The position numbers and the translations under genes were made by a program. From Plantibacter elymi (nom. nud.) (lineage in GTDB: Bacteria; Actinomycetota; Actinomycetes; Actinomycetales; Microbacteriaceae), in contig NZ_FXWJ01000002.1 of the NCBI RefSeq assembly GCF_900177795.1, positions 186,001 to 250,000 of the forward strand: DNA of 64,000 nucleotides, written 5' to 3'. Below, piece after piece: positions 48,435 through 57,205 of this stretch. The notes under the pieces are model-generated. The model did no database searches. It had not been told where the DNA came from and saw only the letters and a list, made by a program, of their open reading frames with translations. The stretch's first letter is position 1, and the number at the start of each line of letters is the position of its first letter.

Positions 48435-50036
48435 TCAGGCCGAGTCCCTGCTCAGGAAGAAGTGCCGTTCGACGGGTTCGGCCTCCGCGTGGACCAGCGC
48501 TGCAGCTCTGAGTTCGCGGTCGCGGCCGGTCAGTCGCTGTGTCTCCTGTCGCCGGAACTCACCCCACGACGGCACCACGAACATCTCGACTTGCACGTCT
48601 TCCTCGTCACCGCTCCGGCACAGGGCCCATCGCGAAGCGCCGGTCCGGCGACGGGAATCCTCGACGCGACGCATCGCGCTCCGGAAGGCGGCGAGCGCGT
48701 CGGGTCGAACCGTGTAGGAGATCTGCACGAGCACCGGCCCGTCCGTCGGCTGCGGATCGAACACGAGCGTGGGTGTCGGCCACGACATGGAGATGCTGCG
48801 GTCGATGGTCCCTGTTCCGGGCAGCAGCGGCAGCACCCGCACGCTGACCGCCACCAGGAGGAGCAGGACGGCCGAAGCGCTGTAGGCGAGCGACGTCCCG
48901 AGCCACTGTGCCACGAGGCCCCAGCCGGTCGAGCCGATGGCCATCGCCCCCATGAAGACGAGGATGTAGATCGACGCGCCACGCGACCGCACCCACTGCG
49001 GCAGGGTGAGCTGCAGGGCGGCGTTCAGCACGGTCAGCGTGCCGATCCAGGCCAGCCCCGCGAGGACCAGGAGGACCAGCGTCGGGATGACGGGCAGGAC
49101 AGCCGCTGCGAGCGTCCCCGTCGCGAAGAGGACCGCGCTCACCGCGATGACGAGGTTGTCTGAGAACCGACGCCGAGCGAGCGGCAGGGCGAAGATGCCC
49201 AGCACGGCACCGACACCGAGAGCACCGAGCAGGAGACCATATCCGCTCGAGTCGAGGTGGAGGCGCTTCGCCGTGAGGGGCAGCAGCGCCCAGAGGGCAC
49301 TGGCAGGGAGTGCGAAAAGTGCGGAACGCAGCAGGATCCGGCGGACGAGGTGCGCGGAGACGACGTACCGGACCCCCGCTCGCAACGCCGCCCCGAACGG
49401 CTCGCGGTCGTCGAGACCGGTCTGCGACGGTCGCTTCCACCAGAGGAGGGCGATCACGGCCACGACGAAGCTCAGCGCGTTGACGCCGAACACGACGGGG
49501 GCGCCGAAGGTCGACAGGACGACACCGGCCAGGGCGGGACCGACCGCGCGGGCTCCGTTCACGGTGACACCGCCGAGCGCCGACGACGCCGCGATCAGGT
49601 TGCGGGGCACGAGCTCCGGCTGGATCGCCTGCCATGCGGGTGAGGTCAGGGCCGAGGTGATGCCGAGCAGGAAGGTGAAGGCCAGGATCGTCCACGGCGT
49701 CAGCGCGCCGACCGCCGCCACGACGGTGAGCGCGGCTGCGAGGACCGCACTCGCCGCCGATCCCCAGATGAGCAGCCGTCGCCGGTCGAGTGAGTCCGCG
49801 AGGACGCCTGCTGGCAGGGCGACCAGGATGGCGGGCGCGAGGCTCGCGGTCTGCACGAGGGCGATGAGCGCCGCACCGGCGGCGGCCTCGACCAGGACCC
49901 ACTGGGCTCCCACGGTCTGCATCCAGGTGCCGATGTTGCTCCCCAGCTGGGCGAACCACAGCACCCTGAAGGCGGTGATCGCCATGGGCGCCCATGCTGA
50001 CGGTTGCGGCGATCGAACTGCGGTGGGTGACGACAT
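48435..50036 (-). CDS. MFS transporter with a C-terminal soluble domain
   Basis: 533 aa. Residues about 20-420 hold 12 predicted membrane helices of the MFS type seen in EntS-like exporters: FAQLGSNIGTWMQTVGAQWV at the first helix and the motif A-like LPAGVLADSLDRRRLLI between helices 2 and 3. Residues about 430-533 form a soluble tail (VLVQISYTVRPDALAAFRSA and a following EMFVVPSWGEFRRQ) resembling a dimeric alpha/beta-barrel monooxygenase-type fold. Substrate is unknown; efflux of a small molecule is likely. ATG at 50036. It is divergent from the phosphatase gene and convergent with tRNA-Val. Confidence 0.88.
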   Translation of the reverse strand: MSSPTAVRSPQPSAWAPMAITAFRVLWFAQLGSNIGTWMQTVGAQWVLVEAAAGAALIALVQTASLAPAILVALPAGVLADSLDRRRLLIWGSAASAVLAAALTVVAAVGALTPWTILAFTFLLGITSALTSPAWQAIQPELVPRNLIAASSALGGVTVNGARAVGPALAGVVLSTFGAPVVFGVNALSFVVAVIALLWWKRPSQTGLDDREPFGAALRAGVRYVVSAHLVRRILLRSALFALPASALWALLPLTAKRLHLDSSGYGLLLGALGVGAVLGIFALPLARRRFSDNLVIAVSAVLFATGTLAAAVLPVIPTLVLLVLAGLAWIGTLTVLNAALQLTLPQWVRSRGASIYILVFMGAMAIGSTGWGLVAQWLGTSLAYSASAVLLLLVAVSVRVLPLLPGTGTIDRSISMSWPTPTLVFDPQPTDGPVLVQISYTVRPDALAAFRSAMRRVEDSRRRTGASRWALCRSGDEEDVQVEMFVVPSWGEFRRQETQRLTGRDRELRAAALVHAEAEPVERHFFLSRDSA

Positions 50037-50199
50037 GGTCGAACGATAGGACTCCGTCACGGCCCGGGCATCGTCGGTTTGTCGCAATCATCGAGCTGTG
50101 CCACCACCGGCGAGCGGTCGGCGGCCGGCGTCGCTTCATGGAGGATCATCGACTCGTCAAGGTCTGCGGCCGCCGAATCGTGCTGGCTACCGTGGATCC

Positions 50200-50940
50200 A
50201 TGGCCATCACGGAACTGATCCTTGTCCGCCACGGTGAGAGCGCCGGGAACGTCGCCGCACTCGAAGCCGATCGCTCGGAATCCCACCGCATCGCCGTTCC
50301 GAGCCGTGACGCCGACGTCCCGCTCTCAGCACTCGGGCTCGAGCAGGCGGCTGCGGTGGGGAGACGTCTCGCGGCCCTCACGCCCGCCGACCGGCCGGAC
50401 ATCGTGTTCAGTTCGCCCTATCGGCGAGCGCACGAGACGGCCGTGGTCGCCCTTCGAGCCGCAGCGCTCGACGCCGATGAGCTTCGTCCTGTCGTCGACG
50501 AGCGGCTGCGTGATCGCGAACTCGGTATCCTCGACACCTTCACCTCGATCGGCGTCGACGCCGAGTTCCCGGAAGAGGCCGCTCGACGACGGTTCCTCGG
50601 CAAGTTCTACTATCGACCGCCAGGAGGTGAGGCCTGGACGGACGTGGCCCTCCGCCTCCGCTCGTTCATCGGCGACCTGGACCGGCACACCGACCGCACG
50701 CGGGCCCTGGTGGTCTGTCACGACGCCGTCATATCGCTCTTCCGCTACATCTGCGAGGGGTGGGACGAGCGTCGCGTCCTGGAGGAGGCCGCTCTCCGTC
50801 CGACGCCGAACGCGTCCTTCACCCACCTCGTCCACGACGGACGGGCGTGGAAGGCGCGAGCGGCGAATGCGACCGCACACCTGCAGCAGGCGCAGGTCCC
50901 GGTCACCGAGCACTCGGGGGCGACCGATGTCCGAAGCTGA
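50200..50940 (+). CDS. Histidine phosphatase superfamily protein
   Basis: 246 aa. ILVRHGESAGN gives the catalytic His (H11) in the RHG motif; SSPYRRAHETA supplies the Arg, and VVCHDAVISLF the second His. ERLRDRELGILD holds the acid. The fold covers phosphoglycerate mutase-like phosphatases and phytase-like enzymes; substrate cannot be read from sequence. ATG at 50200 opens the canonical MAITELILVRHGES. Its stop overlaps a 25-codon ORF that looks like the start of another gene. Confidence 0.92.
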   Translation: MAITELILVRHGESAGNVAALEADRSESHRIAVPSRDADVPLSALGLEQAAAVGRRLAALTPADRPDIVFSSPYRRAHETAVVALRAAALDADELRPVVDERLRDRELGILDTFTSIGVDAEFPEEAARRRFLGKFYYRPPGGEAWTDVALRLRSFIGDLDRHTDRTRALVVCHDAVISLFRYICEGWDERRVLEEAALRPTPNASFTHLVHDGRAWKARAANATAHLQQAQVPVTEHSGATDVRS

Positions 50941-51004
50941 CCCCACCACCGCGGTGCCCGATCGGCACGGCGAGCGTCAGCGACCACCCCACCAGTCGAG
51001 GTAG
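50927..51004 (+). pseudogene. 25-codon ORF overlapping the phosphatase stop, possible remnant
   Basis: ATG TCC GAA at 50927 overlaps the phosphatase end in another frame and stops at 51004, inside the 3' end of the convergent gene. A coupled start like this usually opens a full gene. The product has no recognisable domain. It may be the stump of a gene lost when the glycosyltransferase block arrived, or a chance ORF. Confidence 0.3.
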
Positions 51005-52035
51005 GCGCTCGCGGTGTCCGGCAGCGCCGGGCGGAGGCTGCGACCGGCGGGCAGGCGCGTCCGGGAGGGATCCAGCCAGGCCGCGGCCAACTCGGTGTGA
51101 AGGGTCGACGGGTCGTAGCGGATCATCGTCTCCGGGCGCAGTTGCTCCATCTCCGCTGCATAGCGCGAGTCGACGACGAGCGGCCGGCGGCCGGCCTCGA
51201 CCCAGTCGAGCATCGAGCGTGACGCGGAGACATGGCCGTGCGCGGCCAGGGGTATGCCGGGGCGCGAGATCTGCGCGGTGAACGCCGCATCGTCGAGATA
51301 CCCGGTGACCTCGAACGAGACTTCGGCGGCGCGTGCTTCCGCCTCGAGGTCGAGCACGTCGTCCTCATGGCCGGCCGAGGGGGCGCCGATGGCACGGACG
51401 ACGACATCGGCGATCGGGTGACCGGTGGCACGGAGATCCTTCGCCGCACGCGAAGCCGCCTGGATCGCCGACGAATGACCCTTACCTGGGTAGATGAATC
51501 CGGCGATGAGGACGGTGAGTGGGCGGGCCGTTCCCGTCAGCGATGCATCGTCGGCCGAGACCGCCGCCGTACCGATCCGGGAACCGAGCGGAATGGCGTG
51601 CGGAACGGTCGCGGCACTGACACCGAGGAACTCTTCAGCCAGCGCCTGTTCGTGCCGGCTGTTGACGGCTGTCGCATGGGCGGCGGCGATGAACCGGGCG
51701 TAGGCGGCGATGCGGCGGTCCAGCATCCTGCCGTCGGAGGTCTGCGGGACGTCGTGGAGGGTGACCGTCAACTCGGTGGCGTCCGCGAGACGCTCGACGG
51801 CGTCCGCCGCCTCTTCGGGTGACCGGCCGAAGAGACGGTCGGTGACGTGGACGTGGGCACGGTCCACGCCGTCGAGCAGAAGCACGGCGTCGGCCGGGGT
51901 CGAGGCGTACATCCGTTCCGCGCGAGGGTGTGCGTGGACGACAGCGTCGGCGACGTCGATCGCGTACTGGACGACGCCGTGGTGCTGTGGGCCGACCATG
52001 AGGAGACGGGGTGGGGCTGCGATCACCTGCGTCAT
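50977..52035 (-). CDS. Glycosyltransferase-like protein (GT-B fold suspected)
   Basis: 352 aa. N-terminal MVGPQHHGVVQYAIDVADAV resembles the nucleotide-free half of GT-B enzymes, with TELTVTLHDVPQ next. A middle strand PLTVLIAGFIYPGKGHSSAI matches the start of a GT4 C-terminal domain (GFxxPGKGH). The C-terminal E-x7-E motif typical of GT4 is not obvious; ASRSMLDWVEAGRRPLVVDS sits in its place. ATG at 52035 was chosen over an upstream TTG. It diverges from a four-gene glycosyltransferase operon, which supports the call. Donor and acceptor are unknown. Confidence 0.75.
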   Translation of the reverse strand: MTQVIAAPPRLLMVGPQHHGVVQYAIDVADAVVHAHPRAERMYASTPADAVLLLDGVDRAHVHVTDRLFGRSPEEAADAVERLADATELTVTLHDVPQTSDGRMLDRRIAAYARFIAAAHATAVNSRHEQALAEEFLGVSAATVPHAIPLGSRIGTAAVSADDASLTGTARPLTVLIAGFIYPGKGHSSAIQAASRAAKDLRATGHPIADVVVRAIGAPSAGHEDDVLDLEAEARAAEVSFEVTGYLDDAAFTAQISRPGIPLAAHGHVSASRSMLDWVEAGRRPLVVDSRYAAEMEQLRPETMIRYDPSTLHTELAAAWLDPSRTRLPAGRSLRPALPDTASAYLDWWGGR

Positions 52036-52168
52036 GGTGGTGCAGTGGGGGGCCCGCGTCAAGGGTCGCGGGCACTCTCGTCATCGGACCTATGTTCGGA
52101 GGACGGCGCCCGTATCGCGCCGACCCGTCCGCGCCTCTCGCGCCCGCATCCGTACAGGGGATCCCGCC

Positions 52169-53305
52169 ATGCAGTCGACCGTGATGTCGCACGCCACCGA
52201 TCGAGCTGCCGACCCGGCATCTCGTCCGATCCGCGTCGTCTCGATCCCGGCCGCGCACCCCTACGTCGGCCGCATCACCGCCTCGCCCGACATCGACGTG
52301 CTGAGCGATCCGCCGGTCGATGGAGCGCCATCGGGCGTCTGGTGGCCGCCCGCCGCCCTCGATCCGGACTGGATCCACGACCACGCCGCCGATGCCGACC
52401 TGCTCCACATCCACTTCGGCACGGAGTCGTTCCCACCCGGACACGTGACCGCGTGCATCGAGGCAGCGCACCAGGTCGGCTGGTTGGTCGTGTACACGGT
52501 GCACGATCTCGAACACCCGCAGCTCGACAACCAGGCCGCCTACGACCGGCAGCTCGACGAGCTCGTCCGTGGAGCAGACGCCCTGATCACCCTGACCCCT
52601 GGCGCCGCCGCCGGCATCCGGGAACGTTGGGGCCGCGACGCCGTCGTCATCCCGCACCCGTCGCTCCTGTCGGATGACGTCACGGTTCCGCTCGTGTTGC
52701 CGTCGGCGGAGACGAGGGTCGGTGTCCACCTGAAGGACCTGCGCCCCAATGTCGACGCGATCGGTGCCGTCACCACCCTCATCGACGCGGTCGAACGTCG
52801 CCGCCGCCGTGGAGCGGACGTCGTCGCAGAGGTCCGGATGCACCATGCGGTCCGCGATCCGGAGGCACGCGAGGCCGTCCGACGGCTTGTCGGCAGCTCA
52901 GAAGCGGCGCTGCTCATCGAGCACGAGCGTCTCGACGACCTCGGACTCGCCATCGCACTCAGCCGCCTGGACGTCTGTCTCCTCCCCTACCGGCACGGCA
53001 CGCACTCGGGTTGGCTCGAACTGTGCTGGGATCTCGGCGTGTCCGTCGCCGTCCCGTCTGGAATCGGGGCCTACCTCGATCAGCATCCCGACGACACCGT
53101 CTCCGCTTACGACCTCGGGGACGGAGCATCACTCGAGCGTGCAATCGGCGCGCTGCTCGACGCGGACGGCACGACCCGTGCCGGCTCCTCCGCCCGGATC
53201 ACGGCCGTCGCCGAGCGCCGCGCCCGGCGCGACGTCGACGACGCCGTCAACACAGCAGCGCACGCCGAGCTGTACCGCCGCGTCATCGCCGAGCGCGCCT
53301 CGTGA
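52169..53305 (+). CDS. Glycosyltransferase-like protein (GT4-like, divergent)
   Basis: 378 aa. The N-terminal half has a Rossmann pattern RVVSIPAAHPYVGRI and DADLLHIHFGTESFPPGHVT. VVYTVHDLEHPQLDNQ has the VHD motif often seen in GT4 N-terminal domains. ADALITLTPGAAAGIRERWG and VVIPHPSLL are typical of GT4. The C-terminal half has LPYRHGTHSGWLELCWDLGV, where normal GT4 enzymes have an E-rich donor site. ATG at 52169 or 52184 may start it. First gene of a plus-strand operon; its stop overlaps the next start by GTGA. Confidence 0.8.
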   Translation: MQSTVMSHATDRAADPASRPIRVVSIPAAHPYVGRITASPDIDVLSDPPVDGAPSGVWWPPAALDPDWIHDHAADADLLHIHFGTESFPPGHVTACIEAAHQVGWLVVYTVHDLEHPQLDNQAAYDRQLDELVRGADALITLTPGAAAGIRERWGRDAVVIPHPSLLSDDVTVPLVLPSAETRVGVHLKDLRPNVDAIGAVTTLIDAVERRRRRGADVVAEVRMHHAVRDPEAREAVRRLVGSSEAALLIEHERLDDLGLAIALSRLDVCLLPYRHGTHSGWLELCWDLGVSVAVPSGIGAYLDQHPDDTVSAYDLGDGASLERAIGALLDADGTTRAGSSARITAVAERRARRDVDDAVNTAAHAELYRRVIAERAS

Positions 53306-54444
53306 CGGCCGGTCAACGACTGCGCGTCGTCGTCATCGCCCCGCTGCGCTTCCCCATCCGTCGCCCGCATGCCGGCGGGCTCGAATCCGCCGTGTGGTCG
53401 GAGGTCACCGCACTGCGCGCACGAGGCCACGAGGTGACGTTCATCGGCGTCCGCGGGTCCGACTTCGTCGAGCGCGGCAGCGTCTTCGAACTGCCGGAAT
53501 TGCGGTGGCCGCGCTGGTCCTCCCCCGACGACGAGCGGTATCCCCCGGGCCACATGACCCGATCCGTCCCGGCACTGCGTCGCGCGCTCGAAGCGATCGC
53601 CGCTCGGCCGGGGCGCTACGACGTCGTGTCGAACCACTGCCTGGACGCGCTCCCGGTGGAACTGGCACCTGAGCTGGGCGTCCCCATGATCACCACCCTG
53701 CACACACCGGTCGACGAGGCCGTCGCCGCAGCAGCGAACCGGGCCGGTTCCGACGGCAGCCGGTTCCTGGCGGTGAGCGAGTTCACGAAGCGCACGTGGG
53801 CGACGGCCGGTGTCGAGTCCGAGGTGCTCCTGAACGGCATCGATCCGGATGCCTGGCGGGCAGGCCGAGGCGGTGACGACCTCGTGTGGTTCGGACGGGT
53901 CGTCGCGGAGAAGGCCCCGCATCTCGCGGTCGACGTCGCCCGCCGACTGGGGCGCCGACTCGTCATCGCCGGTCGCGTGGGCGATCCGGTGTACGCCGAG
54001 CGCGTGCTGTCGCCGCTGCTGGGACGTGACGTCCGACATGTCGGGCCGCTCGACCCGACGCGGCTCGCCACGCTCGTGGGGCGGAGCGCGGCAGCGGTCT
54101 CGACGCCGGCATGGGCCGAGCCGTTCGGTCTCGTCGCGCCGGAAGCGCTGATGACCGGGACCCCGGTGGTCAGCTTCGCCGTCGGCGGCGTGCCCGAGAT
54201 CGCCCAGGCGAGCGTCGGGATGCAGGTCGTCGCACCAGGAGACCTGGCGGCCATGGCGGACCGCGTGGACGGGTTGATCCGGCAGTCGGAGCTGGACCGA
54301 GGGTTCCGCGCCTCGATCCGGGCATCCGCTCTAGCCCGCTTCTCGCTCGACGCCAGGGTGGGTCGGCTCGAGGAGCACTTCGCCGCGCTCCTCGGCGACT
54401 CGCCCGTGCTCGGTTCCGGTCGCGTCGACGAGTTCAGCTCGTGA
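53302..54444 (+). CDS. Glycosyltransferase family 4 protein
   Basis: 380 aa, a classical GT-B enzyme. The N-terminal domain has RPHAGGLESAVWSEVTALRA (acceptor loop with GG) and GHEVTFIGVRG. The C-terminal donor domain has LVWFGRVVAEKAPHLAVDVA and the E-x7-E pair in AEPFGLVAPEALMTG, then PVVSFAVGGVPEI. Retaining transfer from a nucleotide sugar is predicted, at the cytoplasmic face of the membrane or free. GTG at 53302 overlaps the previous stop. The sugar is not known. Confidence 0.92.
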   Translation: MTAGQRLRVVVIAPLRFPIRRPHAGGLESAVWSEVTALRARGHEVTFIGVRGSDFVERGSVFELPELRWPRWSSPDDERYPPGHMTRSVPALRRALEAIAARPGRYDVVSNHCLDALPVELAPELGVPMITTLHTPVDEAVAAAANRAGSDGSRFLAVSEFTKRTWATAGVESEVLLNGIDPDAWRAGRGGDDLVWFGRVVAEKAPHLAVDVARRLGRRLVIAGRVGDPVYAERVLSPLLGRDVRHVGPLDPTRLATLVGRSAAAVSTPAWAEPFGLVAPEALMTGTPVVSFAVGGVPEIAQASVGMQVVAPGDLAAMADRVDGLIRQSELDRGFRASIRASALARFSLDARVGRLEEHFAALLGDSPVLGSGRVDEFSS

Positions 54445-55475
54445 GGCCCCGCATCGGTTGGTACGTGCATCACCACGGACGGGGACACGTGACGCGTCTG
54501 CTCGCCGTCGCACCCCACCTCGACGCCGACATCGTCTGCTTCAGCTCGTTCCCGGCGCCGATGGGACTCCCCTCGAACTGTTCCTGGGTGGTGCTCGACC
54601 GGGATGACGACGTGCCGGACGGTGCGTCTCCCCCGGACGACTGCGATCCGACCGCGGAGGGGCTGCTGCACTGGGCGCCGCTCGGTCACGCCGGGCACCG
54701 TGCTCGTCTTGCGACCATCGCCGCCGCCCTCGCGCAGCAGCAGATGGACGCGATGGTGGTGGACGTCTCCGTTGAGGTGGTGCTCCTTGCACGCCTGCTC
54801 GGCGTTCCCACCGTCGTCATGGCACAGCCTGGCCGTCGCGACGACGAACCGCACGCCCTCGCCTTCCGTGCGGCGTCGACGATCATCGCTCCGTGGCCGC
54901 ACGGGGTCCTGGACCTCGAGCACCTCCGTCCCGTGCGGGACAAGGTGGTGCACACCGGCGGCATCAGTCGCTTCGAGGGACGCGAGCGGACGGCCGCGGA
55001 AGCCGGGCGCAGCGGAGTGCTCCTCCTCGCCGGTGCCGGCGGCTCCTCGGTGTCGCAGGAAGCCGTGGAGGAGGCCGCCTACGCCAGCGGTCGCGACTGG
55101 ACCTCGCTCGGCACCGGTGCCGGGTCCGTCTGGACCGACGACCCGTGGGACGCCCTCTGCCGGGCGGAGGTGGTGGTGTCGTGGGCCGGTCAGAACGCGG
55201 TCGCCGATCTCGCCGCGGCCGGCGTCACGGCCGTCGTGGTCCCACAGGAGCGCCCGTTCGACGAGCAGGTGTCCACCGCCCGTGCCCTCGAAGCGGGCGA
55301 GCTGGCGGTCGTGCGGTCGTCCTGGCCCGACGCCGCGGACTGGACGGGCATCCTCGACCGGGCCTCGGAGTTCCACCCCGACTGGTCTCGTTGGCAGGTG
55401 GCGGGCGCCGCCCGACGAGCTGCGGAGGCGATCGAGGCGGTCGCGGCCGGCGATCCTGCAGGGGGTGGGCGATGA
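54441..55475 (+). CDS. MurG/UGT-like glycosyltransferase (GT28/GT1-like)
   Basis: 344 aa. IGWYVHHHGRGHVTRLLAVA is the glycine-rich N-terminal loop of this family. VDVSVEVVLLARLLGVPTVV and VLLLAGAGGSSVSQEAVEEA follow. The donor site SWAGQNAVADLAAAGVTAVV and VPQERPFDEQVSTARALEA match the MurG/UGT C-terminal signature. It is inverting by family. GTG at 54441 overlaps the GT4 stop (GTGA). It is unlikely to be MurG itself, because it sits far from the cell-wall cluster and among accessory glycosyltransferases. Confidence 0.85.
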   Translation: MRPRIGWYVHHHGRGHVTRLLAVAPHLDADIVCFSSFPAPMGLPSNCSWVVLDRDDDVPDGASPPDDCDPTAEGLLHWAPLGHAGHRARLATIAAALAQQQMDAMVVDVSVEVVLLARLLGVPTVVMAQPGRRDDEPHALAFRAASTIIAPWPHGVLDLEHLRPVRDKVVHTGGISRFEGRERTAAEAGRSGVLLLAGAGGSSVSQEAVEEAAYASGRDWTSLGTGAGSVWTDDPWDALCRAEVVVSWAGQNAVADLAAAGVTAVVVPQERPFDEQVSTARALEAGELAVVRSSWPDAADWTGILDRASEFHPDWSRWQVAGAARRAAEAIEAVAAGDPAGGGR

Positions 55476-56353
55476 GGACCTCGATCGTGACCCTGTGCTC
55501 GCGCCCACGACTCGGGCACCTCGAACGGCAGCTCGAGGCCGTCGGGGCGTTCATGCCGACGTCGGGCGACGTGGTGGAGCGACTCGTCGTGTGGATCGGT
55601 GACGACGCACCACCGGCTCTCGATGCGGAACTGACGGTCCACCTTCCACCGGGGTCCGACGGACTCCGTCTCGCGGCAGGCCGGAACGCCGGTGCAGCGC
55701 TCGCCATCGACCGCGGTGCCGACCTCATCGTGTTCCTCGACGCGGACTGCGTCCCCGGGCCGGCCCTGCTCGACCGATACCGTGAGGCGTCCGATCGCCA
55801 CCCGCGCGCCGTCCTCTGCGGCCCGGTGACCTACCTGCCGCCCGGCGTGGACGTCACCGACCGCCGCGCATTGGCGGCGGCGACGGCACCGCATGCGGCG
55901 AGACCGAACCCGGACGACGGCTCGGAGCGCGTCGCCACCGAGGACGAGTACCCGCTGTTCTGGTCGTTGTCGTTCGCGACGAGTGCGTCGACGTGGTCCC
56001 GGACCGGAGGCTTCGACGAGGGCTACGAGGGCTACGGCGGCGAGGACACCGACTTCGCGTTCGCCCTGAACGCGGCGGGGACGCCACTCGTGTGGGTCGG
56101 AGGCGCCCACGCCTACCACCAGCACCACGAGACGCAGCGCCCGCCCTGGCAGCACTTCGACGACATCCTCCGCAACGGCGCGCGGTTCGCCGACCGGTGG
56201 GGAACCTGGCCGATGACCGGTTGGCTGGAGGCGTTCGCTGAGGCCGGCGCCGTGCGGCGGGCGGGTGACGACTGGGTCCGCGTTCAGTCGACCACCCCGA
56301 GCCGTCTGTCGATCGCGACCACCAGTGTGGTGGCGACGGGGTCCGGCGCGTAA
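55472..56353 (+). CDS. Glycosyltransferase family 2 protein with galactosyltransferase-type C-terminus
   Basis: 293 aa, GT-A fold. The DxD metal site is in LIVFLDADCVPGPALLDRY. The C-terminal region has RTGGFDEGYEGYGGEDTDFA, which is the Glyco_transf_7C signature with the acidic catalytic residues, and AYHQHHETQRPPWQHF. It would add a sugar by inversion. ATG at 55472 overlaps the previous stop (ATGA). Last gene of the plus-strand four-gene glycosyltransferase operon; a convergent GT2 gene follows 51 bases later. Confidence 0.9.
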   Translation: MRTSIVTLCSRPRLGHLERQLEAVGAFMPTSGDVVERLVVWIGDDAPPALDAELTVHLPPGSDGLRLAAGRNAGAALAIDRGADLIVFLDADCVPGPALLDRYREASDRHPRAVLCGPVTYLPPGVDVTDRRALAAATAPHAARPNPDDGSERVATEDEYPLFWSLSFATSASTWSRTGGFDEGYEGYGGEDTDFAFALNAAGTPLVWVGGAHAYHQHHETQRPPWQHFDDILRNGARFADRWGTWPMTGWLEAFAEAGAVRRAGDDWVRVQSTTPSRLSIATTSVVATGSGA

Positions 56354-56404
56354 CGGTCGACCGGGCAGTGCCGTCTCGTCGGCCGCCGCCCGGGGCATCA
56401 CTCG

Positions 56405-57205
56405 TCAGCGACGAAGCGAGCCCGGTGAACCGGTGCGCAGTCGTGTGCCGCGCTGGAGCCACCGGACGGCGGGCAGCTCCTCCGGCCAGTGCACACGCAG
56501 GGTGGTCCAGCCCCGACGCATCCGGAGTGCGAGTGAACCGGCATCGGTGAACGGGCGCATCGAGATCCCCATCCCGAGCGACCGGTCGTAGCGCACGCGT
56601 CGGTGGAGACCCAGATGGGCCGAGACGTCCAGATCGTCGTGCAGTTCCGCATCCTCGCGGTGCACCGCCTCGGCGATCTGGTCCCACGTCGTGCGCCGGA
56701 TCGCACAGTTGGATCCGAAGATCGGGACCTGGGCGAGGGCGGCTCCGACGAAGAGCCGGTACGCCCCGAGGTAGAGGCCGGCGAGCGGTGCACGGAGCAG
56801 GCGCGGACCGTCGATGAAGACGGCGGGGCCGGTGAGTGCCGCAAGCTCCGGATCCGTCGCGAACGCCTCGGCGATACTGGTCACCCAGTCCGGTGGCGGC
56901 ACGCAGTCCGCGTCGAGTCTCGCCACGACCGTCGCGGTCGCGTGGTCGAAGCCGGCTGCGTTCGCCGCGGGGATGCCGGGTATCGGCTCGTCGATGAGGA
57001 CCGCGTCGTACCGCTCGGCGATGGCCGCGACCTCGGCGCGATCGCGACTGCCGTTGTCGACGACGATGATCGATGCGGGTCTGGTGTGCTGCGCGCGCAG
57101 CGAGCGCAGACAGCGTCGGAGGAGTGCGGCGTCGTCCTTCACCGGAACGACCACGTCCACGGTCATGAGCGGGTTGGCCGCGGTCTCGAGCGTCTCGACC
57201 GTCAT
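56405..57205 (-). CDS. Glycosyltransferase family 2 protein
   Basis: 266 aa. VDVVVPVKDDAALLRRCLRS and IIVVDNGSRDRAEVAAIAER give the nucleotide-binding N-terminus; ATVVARLDADCVPPPDW is the DxD region. PIFGSNCAIRRTTWDQIAEA and HDDLDVSAHLGLHRRVRYDR carry the catalytic base and acceptor residues. No membrane helices are clear; one hydrophobic patch lies at LLRAPLAGLYLGAYRLFVGA. ATG at 57205 overlaps the hydrolase stop (ATGA). An internal ATG (LMTVDVVVPV) could also start it. Confidence 0.9.
   Translation of the reverse strand: MTVETLETAANPLMTVDVVVPVKDDAALLRRCLRSLRAQHTRPASIIVVDNGSRDRAEVAAIAERYDAVLIDEPIPGIPAANAAGFDHATATVVARLDADCVPPPDWVTSIAEAFATDPELAALTGPAVFIDGPRLLRAPLAGLYLGAYRLFVGAALAQVPIFGSNCAIRRTTWDQIAEAVHREDAELHDDLDVSAHLGLHRRVRYDRSLGMGISMRPFTDAGSLALRMRRGWTTLRVHWPEELPAVRWLQRGTRLRTGSPGSLRR

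Noticed and set aside
54441-55475. MurG of the cell-wall pathway
   Set aside because: The fold is similar, but the gene is not in a mur/fts cluster and lies among accessory glycosyltransferases.
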